This document shows, piece by piece, positions 55,056-63,197 of a stretch of 64,000 bases of DNA (its first letter is position 1; the number at the start of each line of letters is the position of its first letter). The notes beneath the pieces were generated by a model. That model made no database searches. It was not told where the DNA came from and saw only the letters and a list, made by a program, of their open reading frames with translations. Source of the stretch: Anaerocolumna sp. (GTDB lineage Bacteria; Bacillota; Clostridia; Lachnospirales; Lachnospiraceae). The stretch is taken from contig JAQSXJ010000005.1 in NCBI GenBank assembly GCA_029256725.1, forward strand, positions 62,001-126,000. Direction: 5' to 3'. The position numbers were made by a program, and so were the translations under genes.

Positions 55056-55394
55056 ACAACTGTTATATTTATGCAATATAGCAAATATTTTTTTGGTGGC
55101 AAGGCAGTCATATAGACCTGACATCACTTTTTTGTGAAATCACAGAAGTTTTTATTGTGGAAAGCTTTGGTTAATGATACTGTAACATTAATAATTTACA
55201 TAAAGGCGGCACACAGTGACCTTTGCTAAGCAGGAGAATTGTAAGTAAATAATAATTAAAAGATTAAAAGATTTTATATAAAAGGCAGAGCTTTTTAATT
55301 AATAGTTATATTCTAATGAAATAACCCTGTAACAACGGGTGAAATAGTATATTATTCTTAAGTACAAGGTATTAAAGTACAGAAAGGAAATGGT

Positions 55395-56189
55395 ATGAAA
55401 TTAGGATTTATCGGTTGCGGTAATATGGCAACAGCTATGATAGGAGGCATAACGGCTAATAAGATCTGCAATGCAGAAGATATCATAGCTTCGGATGCTT
55501 ATGCTCCGGCACTGGAAAAAGCCAGGGAACAATTACAGATTCGGGTCAGCAGTGATAACAAAACCGTAGTAAGTGAAGCAGATATCCTGTTTTTGGCGGT
55601 AAAACCTCAGTATTATGAAACTGTAATTAAGGAAATCAAGGATTACATACAGGATAACCAGATTATTGTAACAATAGCACCTGGTAAAACTCTTGCCTGG
55701 CTGTCAGAGACCTTTGGAAAATCATTGAAAGTTGTTCGCTGTATGCCCAATACCCCTGCCTTGGTATGTGAAGGTATAACCGGAGTCTGCAGCAATGACC
55801 TGGTAACGGAGGAAGACCTGGAGCTGGTGTGCAGGATGCTAAGAGGTTTTGGCAAGGTTGAAGTATTGACAGAGAAACTGATGGATGTTGTAGTATCCGT
55901 AAGCGGAAGTTCACCGGCTTATGTATTTATGTTTATTGAAGCAATGGCAGATGCGGCTGTAGCCGATGGAATGCCAAGAGCACAGGCATATCAGTTTGCT
56001 GCACAGGCAGTGTATGGAAGTGCCAAAATGGTTCTTGAAACCGGCAAACATCCAGGTGAATTAAAAGATATGGTATGCTCTCCTGGCGGTACAACCATAG
56101 AGGCTGTCAGAGTACTGGAGCAAAAAGGTTTTCGCAGTGCCGTAATGGAAGCGATGAAAGCCTGTACAACAAAATCGAAAGGATTATAG
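55395..56189 (+). CDS. proC: Pyrroline-5-carboxylate reductase (copy 2)
   Basis: A 264-residue P5C reductase with LGFIGCGNMATAMIGG (residues 2-17), AVKPQYY, VRCMPNTPALVCEGI, and VCSPGGTTIEAVRVLE. It is a clear paralog of the copy at 12841-13641. HypD-type dehydratases yield P5C, and P5C reductase genes are often next to them; here hypE and hypD follow after ppnP. A catabolic role in converting hydroxyproline to proline is therefore inferred. AAAGGA precedes the ATG. Confidence 0.93.
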   Translation: MKLGFIGCGNMATAMIGGITANKICNAEDIIASDAYAPALEKAREQLQIRVSSDNKTVVSEADILFLAVKPQYYETVIKEIKDYIQDNQIIVTIAPGKTLAWLSETFGKSLKVVRCMPNTPALVCEGITGVCSNDLVTEEDLELVCRMLRGFGKVEVLTEKLMDVVVSVSGSSPAYVFMFIEAMADAAVADGMPRAQAYQFAAQAVYGSAKMVLETGKHPGELKDMVCSPGGTTIEAVRVLEQKGFRSAVMEAMKACTTKSKGL

Positions 56190-56192
56190 AAT

Positions 56193-56513
56193 ATGAAATT
56201 TGAAAATGTAGATGTAGTAAAAGAGGCAAATGTATACTTTGACGGAAAGGTTACCAGCCGGACAATTTATTTTAAGAACGGCGAAAGAAAAACTCTGGGA
56301 TTTATGCTGGCAGGTGACTACGAATTTGGTACCGGTGCAGAGGAACTGATGGAAGTCTTGGGAGGAGAAATGGATATCTGCCTGCCAGGAGAAACTTCCT
56401 ACAGCACTTATAAAACAGGGGATAGTTTTATAGTTCCGGCTGACTCCAAATTTAAAATTATTGTGAAAACCTACGGTGATTACTGTTGTTCTTACAAAGA
56501 AATTTCTAAATAG
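56193..56513 (+). CDS. ppnP: Pyrimidine/purine nucleoside phosphorylase PpnP-like cupin
   Basis: A 106-residue cupin of the DUF1255 (YaiE/PpnP) family, known to phosphorolyse many nucleosides. [48 protein letters not shown] and the length fit the family. It follows proC2 by three bases, with AAAGGAT in the proC tail. Its link to the amino acid pathway is unclear. A terminator follows. Confidence 0.88.
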   Translation: MKFENVDVVKEANVYFDGKVTSRTIYFKNGERKTLGFMLAGDYEFGTGAEELMEVLGGEMDICLPGETSYSTYKTGDSFIVPADSKFKIIVKTYGDYCCSYKEISK

Positions 56514-56554
56514 TATCATATTGCTTTATTCATTAAGTAGAATAAGAAAAATCC

Positions 56555-56603
56555 AATCAAGGTATTTTTGCCGGAAACGGCAGAAGATGCCTTGATTTTT
56601 TTA
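56555..56603 (+). terminator. Terminator after ppnP
   Basis: AATCAAGG and CCTTGATT form the outer stem and GCCG/CGGC with a GAAA tetraloop the inner one, followed by seven T. Confidence 0.85.
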
Positions 56604-56617
56604 GGTATAAATAAATA

Positions 56618-56680
56618 TTGACAAATGCATATAACAAAGTTAAAATTTTTATAGACCAAAGTATAAACCAAGGTATAAAA
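56618..56680 (+). promoter_or_regulatory. Promoter and regulon dyad of hypE-hypD
   Basis: TTGACA (56618-56623), 17 bases and TAAAAT (56641-56646) form a promoter. Right after it TATAGACCAAAGTATAAACC (56650-56669) followed by AAGGTATAA aligns with the opp and pepP sites. It also contains a 12-base direct repeat ACCAARGTATAA. Confidence 0.7.
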
Positions 56681-56691
56681 GGAGCAATAAA

Positions 56692-57606
56692 GTGAAGAAG
56701 CCTTTCATTACAGATATTCAGAAATATTCTCTTCATGACGGAGAGGGAATTCGAACTACGGTATTTTTCAAAGGTTGTCCGTTGTCTTGTGTCTGGTGCC
56801 ATAATCCTGAAACAAAACAGTATCAGAAGCAGTTAATGTTTATGGCTGACAGCTGCACCGGCTGCGGCTGTTGTTTGAAAGCATGCCCCAAGAAGGCCAT
56901 ATCGATAAAAGAAGGAATCGCTGTAACAGATAAGGGCACTTGTAATGCATGCGGTATTTGCAGGGATTACTGTTTGCAAAATATCAGGGAATTATCCGGT
57001 AAATATTATACCGTCCAGGAATTGGTGAAGGAGATAGAGAAGGATAAGATCTTCTATGAAAATTCCCAGGGAGGAGTTACTCTTTCCGGCGGAGAAGTAT
57101 TAACACAGGAGCTTGTTTTTCTGGAGGAACTGCTTTGTACGCTTCATGGAAAAGGGTACCGCATTAATATTGATACATCCGGCTATGCACCTTATCAGGT
57201 ATTTGAAAGAATCCTGCCATATGTGCATACCTTTCTATATGATTTAAAATTGCTGGATCCAGAAGTACATAAGAAATATACAGGAACAGACAATTTATTA
57301 ATAAAAGAGAATCTTAAAAAACTCAGTGCTGAGAAAGCGTCTATCTGGATACGCATTCCGGTTATAGGCGGGGTGAATGCCTCTGATTACAGCTTAAGAC
57401 AGATAGCTGAGTTTCTGGCAGCAGAGAATATATCTTTTCAGCAGATTAATCTGCTGCCCTATCATAATACAGGCAGCAGTAAATACAAAAGATTGCAGAA
57501 AAATTATGAAGGGGAAGAATTTTTTACTCCTTCTGAAGAAGAAATGAAGAGCTATAAGAGTATTTTTAAACAATATGGTTTTCAGAAGGTAATAATTGGA
57601 GGATAA
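56692..57606 (+). CDS. hypE: Glycyl radical enzyme activase for 4-hydroxyproline dehydratase
   Basis: A 304-residue radical SAM protein that installs the glycyl radical on its partner. The SAM cluster motif is CPLSCVWC (about residue 29), followed by two ferredoxin-like clusters (CTGCGCCLKACP and CNACGICRDYC) as in activases of dehydratase-type GREs. GGVTLSGGEVLTQ is the SAM-binding part. It starts with GTG 56692 behind AAAGGAG. The GRE gene follows by 21 bases. Confidence 0.9.
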   Translation: MKKPFITDIQKYSLHDGEGIRTTVFFKGCPLSCVWCHNPETKQYQKQLMFMADSCTGCGCCLKACPKKAISIKEGIAVTDKGTCNACGICRDYCLQNIRELSGKYYTVQELVKEIEKDKIFYENSQGGVTLSGGEVLTQELVFLEELLCTLHGKGYRINIDTSGYAPYQVFERILPYVHTFLYDLKLLDPEVHKKYTGTDNLLIKENLKKLSAEKASIWIRIPVIGGVNASDYSLRQIAEFLAAENISFQQINLLPYHNTGSSKYKRLQKNYEGEEFFTPSEEEMKSYKSIFKQYGFQKVIIGG

Positions 57607-57627
57607 GTAAAAGGGAGGTTAAAGCTT

Positions 57628-59988
57628 ATGAATGACAGGATTTATAATTTGAGGAAAAAAAGTCTGGATACACCTGCTCACATAGACATGGAGAGGGCTA
57701 AGCTTTTCACAGAATGTTATAAGCTGTATGAAGGCAGTGTTTCAATACCGGAACTAAGAGCCTTAGCCCTTAAGCATTACTTTGCGAATAAGACTCTCTA
57801 TATCGGACAAGGTGAATTGATAGTAGGTGAGAAAGGGGACGGACCTCAGGCTTCGCCAACTTTCCCGGAATTATGCTGTCATACTGTACAGGACCTTAAG
57901 GTTATGAATGATCGTGATCTGATAAGCTTTCAGGTGAAGGAAGAAGCTTATGAATTACAGGAGAAGGTTATGATACCTTATTGGGAGACACGCTCAATCC
58001 GGCATAAAATTCTTGATCATATGACAGCGGAATGGAAATTAGCCTATAACAGTGGTATTTTCACGGAATTTATGGAACAGAGGGGACCCGGACATACTGT
58101 TGGCTCAGAAAATATTTATAACAAAGGATTTCTTGATTATAAAGAAGAGATAGAAAAGGCAAGGAAAGAGCTGGATTATTTAAAGGATAAGGAAGCTCTT
58201 GAGAAAGAACACCAGTTAAAAGCCATGGATATAGCCTGTGATGCAATTATTATTTTGGGGCAAAGGTATCACGAGTATGCTCTTAAACTTGCAGGAGAAG
58301 AGAAAAATAATGATCGCAGGCGCGAACTGCTAATGATAGCAGAAAACTGCAAGGTAGTACCTGCCCATAAGCCAGAAACTTATTGGCAGGCTATCCAGAT
58401 GTACTGGTTCGTACATCTGGGCGTGACTTCAGAAATCAATCCCTGGGATGCTTACAGTCCTGGCAGGCTGGATCAGCATCTGATCAGATTCTATAAAAAA
58501 GATATGGAAGAGAATAGCATAAATCGAGAGTTCGCCAAAGAATTACTGGAATGCCTTTGGGTAAAGTTCAATAATCAGCCAGCACCGCCAAAGGTTGGTA
58601 TAACCTTGAAGGAAAGCAGTACTTATACGGATTTTGCCAACATTAACACAGGTGGTATCACACCGGAGGGACAGGATGGAGTGAATGAGGTAAGTTATCT
58701 GATTTTGGAATGTATGGATGAAATGAAACTGCTGCAGCCAAGTTCTAATGTACAAATCAGTAAGAAAACACCCAGAGACTTCTTGTTAAAAGCCTGTGAA
58801 ATATCCAGAAAAGGCTGGGGACAGCCGGCCTTTTACAATACAGAGGCAATCGTACAGGAACTGTTAAATGCCGGAAAGACCATAACTGATGCCAGAAAAG
58901 GAGGCACCAGCGGTTGTGTGGAGACCGGTGCCTTCGGTAATGAAGCTTATATCCTGACGGGTTATTTTAACCTGCCTAAGATCTTAGAACTTACCCTATA
59001 TAACGGTTATGACCACATGAGTGGGCAGCAGGTTGGCCTTAAGACCGGTGAAACTGTGGATTATCATACTTATGAGGAGTTATTTGAAGCTTATAAAAAG
59101 CAGGTAACATATTTCCTTACTATTAAATTACGCGGAAATAATATAATTGAAAAGATATACGCGGATTCTATGCCGGTACCTTTTCTGTCAGTAGTCACAA
59201 ATGACTGCATTTTAAAAGGAAAGGACTATAATGCCGGCGGAGCCAGATATAATACCAACTATATACAGGGAGTGGGTATCGGTACTATTACAGATTCCCT
59301 GGCCGCAGTTAAATACAATGTCTTTGATGAGAAGAAATTTACCATGGAAGAGTTATTGCAGGCTATGAAGGATAACTTTACAGGACATGAGAGAATCCTG
59401 AATCTGGTTCGCAACCGTACGCCGAAATATGGTAATGACAACGATTACGCTGATGCCATAATGCAGGAGGTATTTCATTTCTATTGCAGCAGCGTTACAG
59501 GAAGACCTAACGTAAAAGGTGGCTTCTACGGTGTAAATATGCTCCCCACTACCTGTCATGTTTATTTTGGTGATGTTATGATAGCCAGTCCCAATGGAAG
59601 ACTGAGTCATAAGCCTGTTTCTGAAGGGATTTCCCCAGAAAAAGGAGCTGATATATTAGGTCCGACAGCAGTGCTTAAATCCGCCTCCAAAATGGATCAC
59701 TTAAGGACCGGAGGAACCTTGTTGAATCAGAAATTTACTTCCTCTGTGGTTGCGGGAGAGACGGGACTTGAGCAAATGGCGAACCTGGTCAGGGCTTATT
59801 TCGATATGGATGGGCATCATATCCAGTTTAATGTAATTGATAGGAAGACACTAATAAAAGCGCAGGAAAATCCCCAGGAGTATAAGGATTTAATAGTAAG
59901 AGTCGCAGGTTACAGCGATCATTTCAGAAACTTAAGCAAGGCACTGCAGGATGAGATAATTGAGAGGACAGAACAGGCCTTTCACTGA
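57628..59988 (+). CDS. hypD: Glycyl radical enzyme, trans-4-hydroxy-L-proline dehydratase type
   Basis: A 786-residue glycyl radical enzyme. The thiyl Cys is Cys430 with Glu432 in TSGCVETGAFG, and the glycyl radical is Gly761 in VRVAGYSDHF. Length, the GCVE motif and its spacing to the radical Gly fit HypD, which dehydrates hydroxyproline to P5C. The neighbouring P5C reductase, proline racemase and PrdA strengthen the call. Other GRE dehydratases (glycerol, propanediol, choline lyase) share GCVE, but usually have GCVEP and other neighbours. Active only anaerobically in the cytoplasm. Confidence 0.85.
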   Translation: MNDRIYNLRKKSLDTPAHIDMERAKLFTECYKLYEGSVSIPELRALALKHYFANKTLYIGQGELIVGEKGDGPQASPTFPELCCHTVQDLKVMNDRDLISFQVKEEAYELQEKVMIPYWETRSIRHKILDHMTAEWKLAYNSGIFTEFMEQRGPGHTVGSENIYNKGFLDYKEEIEKARKELDYLKDKEALEKEHQLKAMDIACDAIIILGQRYHEYALKLAGEEKNNDRRRELLMIAENCKVVPAHKPETYWQAIQMYWFVHLGVTSEINPWDAYSPGRLDQHLIRFYKKDMEENSINREFAKELLECLWVKFNNQPAPPKVGITLKESSTYTDFANINTGGITPEGQDGVNEVSYLILECMDEMKLLQPSSNVQISKKTPRDFLLKACEISRKGWGQPAFYNTEAIVQELLNAGKTITDARKGGTSGCVETGAFGNEAYILTGYFNLPKILELTLYNGYDHMSGQQVGLKTGETVDYHTYEELFEAYKKQVTYFLTIKLRGNNIIEKIYADSMPVPFLSVVTNDCILKGKDYNAGGARYNTNYIQGVGIGTITDSLAAVKYNVFDEKKFTMEELLQAMKDNFTGHERILNLVRNRTPKYGNDNDYADAIMQEVFHFYCSSVTGRPNVKGGFYGVNMLPTTCHVYFGDVMIASPNGRLSHKPVSEGISPEKGADILGPTAVLKSASKMDHLRTGGTLLNQKFTSSVVAGETGLEQMANLVRAYFDMDGHHIQFNVIDRKTLIKAQENPQEYKDLIVRVAGYSDHFRNLSKALQDEIIERTEQAFH

Positions 59989-60013
59989 CTATAAAATAAT
60001 TGGAAAAAAGTAC

Positions 60014-60043
60014 TTGACAAAATACTAGAACGTAGTCTAGAAT
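60014..60043 (+). promoter_or_regulatory. Promoter with embedded regulon dyad upstream of prdF
   Basis: TTGACA (60014-60019), 18 bases and TAGAAT (60038-60043). The spacer holds CTAGAACGTAGTCTAG (60025-60040), a near-palindrome matching the opp dyad core in reverse orientation. Repressor binding would exclude polymerase. Confidence 0.65.
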
Positions 60044-60109
60044 TAAGTACAAGAAATACAGCAGTGAAATTTGCAGCAATTAATAATATTAATACAAGAG
60101 TTATGACAA

Positions 60110-60141
60110 AGGTGTCGCATTAATTTGTGACACCCTTTTTT
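60110..60141 (+). terminator. Strong terminator between hypD/prdF promoter and prdF
   Basis: GGTGTCGCA and TGTGACACC form a 9-bp stem (one G-U) with a 6-base loop, followed by CTTTTTTT. It ends hypD transcripts, but also lies about 65 bases downstream of the promoter at 60014, so it may be an attenuator or end a small RNA. Confidence 0.85.
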
Positions 60142-60239
60142 TACGCAATAAAATAATAGTTTCTATAGCATTAAAAGTCCTTCGGCGAGGGCAAGGCTGC
60201 GGAGTTAGAGTTTATATTACATGTACATTTGCACTAGTA

Positions 60240-60390
60240 TGTGTTTGAAAAATGCTTGTGCAAGGCGTGGCACTCCACTTTGGGGAGACAAGGTGCGATT
60301 TCGGGGACGTTGTGGTGCTGCATTTCCAAAATAACAACAAAGGATACTACAAAATAGGGGGGCGAACGGTGCAAGGATTATTCGAACACA
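60240..60390. repeat. 151-bp inverted-repeat element, dispersed family copy 2
   Basis: TGTGTTTGAAAAATGCTTGT (60240-60259) and its imperfect complement GTGCAAGGATTATTCGAACA (60369-60388) bound the element. Internal CTCCACTTTG and GGGGACGT blocks relate it to 45421-45490. It makes up most of the 327 bases between the terminator and prdF. Confidence 0.55.
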
Positions 60391-60468
60391 CTCTAACGAA
60401 GTATCAACATAAGTCAAGTTTCTTTATTTTGGTGATTAGTAATCTTACGGAATGAAAAGGGAGGTTGT

Positions 60469-61548
60469 ATGGAATTAAAGCCTGAGCAGAAATGCAATTA
60501 TAAGGTTTTTGAAACAATCGATTCACATACTATGGGGGAACCTACAAGGATTATTGTGGAAGGATTTCCGAAACTAATGGGAAGTACCATGATAGAGCGC
60601 AAGAAATATCTGGAGGATAATTATGACCACTACCGAAAAGCGCTGATGTTAGAACCCAGAGGCCATAAGGATATGTTTGGAGCATTATTAACAGAACCTT
60701 TAAGCAGTGAGGCTGATTTAGGAGTCATTTTTATGGATACCGGCGGTTATCTGAATATGTGCGGACATGGAAGCATTGGTTCGTCTACTGTAGCAGTAGA
60801 AACAGGATTGGTCCAGGTAACAGAACCCTATACCAAGGTTGTACTGGAAGCACCGGCAGGTCTTATATATGCAAGAGTGAAGGTGGAAAAGGGTAAGGCA
60901 ATTGAAGCCAGTATATTGAATGTACCTTCCTTTTTATATAGAGAGGATGTTGAGATAGAGGTTGATGACTTTGGGAAAATAACATTGGATATTTCCTTTG
61001 GGGGAAGCTTCTTTGCATTGATTAATGCTGAAAAAATAGGCTTATCAATTGATACTGCAAATATAGACCGCATTACTGAACTTGGTATGAAGATTATTAA
61101 GAAACTCAATGCTACCATTCGTGTCAAACACCCTACCCTTGATATTACAACTGTGGATCTTGCGGAGTTTTACTGCAGTCCAACCAACAGTGCTGCCCAT
61201 AAGAAGAATGTAGTGATATTCGGAGACAGTCAGGTAGACCGTTCACCTTGCGGAACGGGAACCAGTGCCAAACTAGCTTTGATGCATGCCAGAGGTGAGC
61301 TGGCAGAAGGAGAAGAATTTGTGTATGAGAGCATAACCGGCTCCATGTTCAAAGGAATAATAACCGGTGAAACCTTGGTCGGTGAATATAAAGCTGTGAT
61401 ACCTCAGATTACCGGCAGCGCTTATATAACAGGATTTAACAGGTGGGTTATAGATGATGAGGATCCTTTAAAGAATGGTTTCATATTCGGCAAACGCGAT
61501 GAACTGCAGGCGAATCTTGAATCAACACAAGTATCAGCTAACATCTGA
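60469..61548 (+). CDS. prdF: Proline racemase
   Basis: A 359-residue enzyme that interconverts L- and D-proline with a two-cysteine mechanism. Cys98 in NMCGHGSIG and Cys261 in DRSPCGTGTSAKLALMHARG are the catalytic pair. A hydroxyproline epimerase has the same fold, so residue-level specificity is not certain, but the neighbouring prdC and prdA argue for proline racemase (PrdF). GGGAGG is the ribosome site. Confidence 0.9.
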   Translation: MELKPEQKCNYKVFETIDSHTMGEPTRIIVEGFPKLMGSTMIERKKYLEDNYDHYRKALMLEPRGHKDMFGALLTEPLSSEADLGVIFMDTGGYLNMCGHGSIGSSTVAVETGLVQVTEPYTKVVLEAPAGLIYARVKVEKGKAIEASILNVPSFLYREDVEIEVDDFGKITLDISFGGSFFALINAEKIGLSIDTANIDRITELGMKIIKKLNATIRVKHPTLDITTVDLAEFYCSPTNSAAHKKNVVIFGDSQVDRSPCGTGTSAKLALMHARGELAEGEEFVYESITGSMFKGIITGETLVGEYKAVIPQITGSAYITGFNRWVIDDEDPLKNGFIFGKRDELQANLESTQVSANI

Positions 61549-61675
61549 TACTTAGAAGAAGTGCTATAACAAATAGTGTAAGACTGTAAACCAAACACTG
61601 TACAGGGTTAATTATATAAGTACTTTGTTTGCCGGAAGAAATTAATATTACATAAAAGCATTAAATTTTTTTAAA

Positions 61676-61698
61676 GTAAACCGACCGTAGTTTAATAC
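61676..61698 (+). promoter_or_regulatory. Weak regulon dyad upstream of prdC
   Basis: AAACCGACCGTAGTTTAAT matches the opp dyad core in reverse complement (AAACTACGGTC), 46-68 bases before prdC. No clear -35/-10 pair is assigned. Confidence 0.45.
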
Positions 61699-61743
61699 TT
61701 GGTCATATAGATTTCAAAATAAGAGGATGAGGAAGTGGAGGAC

Positions 61744-63039
61744 ATGGAACAGGAAATTTACCGGATATATTTTAAACAACATATTGGAAATCCAGCACTT
61801 TCCTGTGTATTAGCAGGAGAAAAGGTTTGTGCAGGGCAGTTGATTGGCAGAGCCGGGGAAGGTTTAAGCCTTAATGTACATTCCAGTGTAACTGGTGAGG
61901 TTATACAGGTTACGGAAGGTTTTGCAGATATCAGGAAGTGTTCCTCAAAGGAGGGGGACTATCTGCCGCTCACAGAGAACAGCCCACTGGAGTTGATAAA
62001 AGAAGCAGGTATCTGCGGAATGGGTGGAGCTGGTTTTCCTGCTTATGCAAAGCTTGATACTGATTTAAGCCAAGGTGGTATGGTAATCATAAATGCTGCG
62101 GAATGTGAACCGATTCTTAATCACAACCTTAAACGGATTGCAGCAAGTCCTAAAGAAATAGTAGAAGGTCTGTTAATAGTCCAAAAGATTACAGGTGCGG
62201 CAAAAGGCATTATAGCTTTGAAAGAAAAACATTCAAATGAAGTGAAAATATTGAAAGAGCATTTAAAAGAAAATATGGAGTTGGCCCTGCTGCCGGATAT
62301 CTATCCTATGGGGGAAGAAAGAGCGATTGTCAGAGAAGTTACAGGTAAGTTATTAGATGCAAATTCCCTGCCTTTGGCAGCTGGTGCCGTAGTAATCAAT
62401 CTGGAAACCCTGTACCGAATCTATGAAGCTGTGATTCTCAAAAAACCAGCAATAACAAAAGATCTTACGGTCGGCGGAGCAGTAGAAAAGGGAATCACAG
62501 TACTGCTTGATGTGCCGGTTGGCACCCAAGTGGAAAGTCTGCTGCAAGAAGCCGGAGGGTTAAAACCGGATGTAGGAGAACTTATATTAGGAGGACCTTT
62601 TACAGGTAAGAGGACTATAAAAGAGGAATATATCAGTAAAACCACAGGAGGAATTATAGCCGCTATGCCCTTCTTACAGGATAAAAGAAATATGGGATTA
62701 TTGGTGTGTGCCTGTGGTGCAGGTGAAGAAAGACTTCGCCAGATAGCTGCTTCCATGGGTGCCAAGGTTGTGGGTGTCGAGTTTTGCAAGCAGGCCCATG
62801 AAGTAAAAGGTAATCTAAAATGTGATAACCCCGGCAAATGTCCCGGTCAGTCAGCCAAAGTGCTAAAACTGCGAAGTCAAGGTGCCGAGACTTTATTAAT
62901 CAGCAATTGTACAGATTGCAGCAACACGGTAATGTCCATTGCTCCGGGACTTAAAATGCCGGTATATCATTGTACCGACGGTGCGCTCAGAGCTGCAGGT
63001 TTACGGTTAGTAAGGAAAGTCCGGTTAGGTGGAGTCTGA
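61744..63039 (+). CDS. prdC: PrdC-like electron transfer protein (RnfC-like) of D-proline reductase
   Basis: A 431-residue protein resembling RnfC: an N-terminal barrel-like domain (IYRIYFKQHIGNPA, SVTGEVIQVTEG), GICGMGGAGFPAYAKL as nucleotide/flavin-binding part, then NAAECEPILNHNL, and a C-terminal part with several Cys (CACGAGEERL, CDNPGKCPGQ, SNCTDCSN). PrdC passes electrons from NADH to the reductase. There is no in-frame TGA, so this copy has no selenocysteine. Start at ATG 61744 with AGGATGAGG upstream; GTG 61735 is possible. Confidence 0.85.
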   Translation: MEQEIYRIYFKQHIGNPALSCVLAGEKVCAGQLIGRAGEGLSLNVHSSVTGEVIQVTEGFADIRKCSSKEGDYLPLTENSPLELIKEAGICGMGGAGFPAYAKLDTDLSQGGMVIINAAECEPILNHNLKRIAASPKEIVEGLLIVQKITGAAKGIIALKEKHSNEVKILKEHLKENMELALLPDIYPMGEERAIVREVTGKLLDANSLPLAAGAVVINLETLYRIYEAVILKKPAITKDLTVGGAVEKGITVLLDVPVGTQVESLLQEAGGLKPDVGELILGGPFTGKRTIKEEYISKTTGGIIAAMPFLQDKRNMGLLVCACGAGEERLRQIAASMGAKVVGVEFCKQAHEVKGNLKCDNPGKCPGQSAKVLKLRSQGAETLLISNCTDCSNTVMSIAPGLKMPVYHCTDGALRAAGLRLVRKVRLGGV

Positions 63040-63075
63040 AATCTCATTGTGTCGTTCTGAACACACTATGAAGTA
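63034..63075. repeat. Dispersed repeat family, copy 3 (partial)
   Basis: GTCTGAAATCTCATTG and GTTCTGAA match the start of the element at 45421 with only a few differences. It overlaps the prdC stop codon, so the last prdC codons may derive from it. Confidence 0.45.
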
Positions 63076-63197
63076 TTCCAGATCACAAAATGGAACCCTT
63101 AGCTTAGCATAAGCAGCTTTTAAATATGCCTAAAAACAATTGATAATTTATAGATTGATAATTTAAAGAATACATTAAATTCAAAGGAGAGTAGCGT

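Noticed and set aside
62421-62837. Minus-strand ORF of 138 codons opposite prdC
   Set aside because: Antisense shadow of prdC, with Pro/Ser-rich low-complexity translation.
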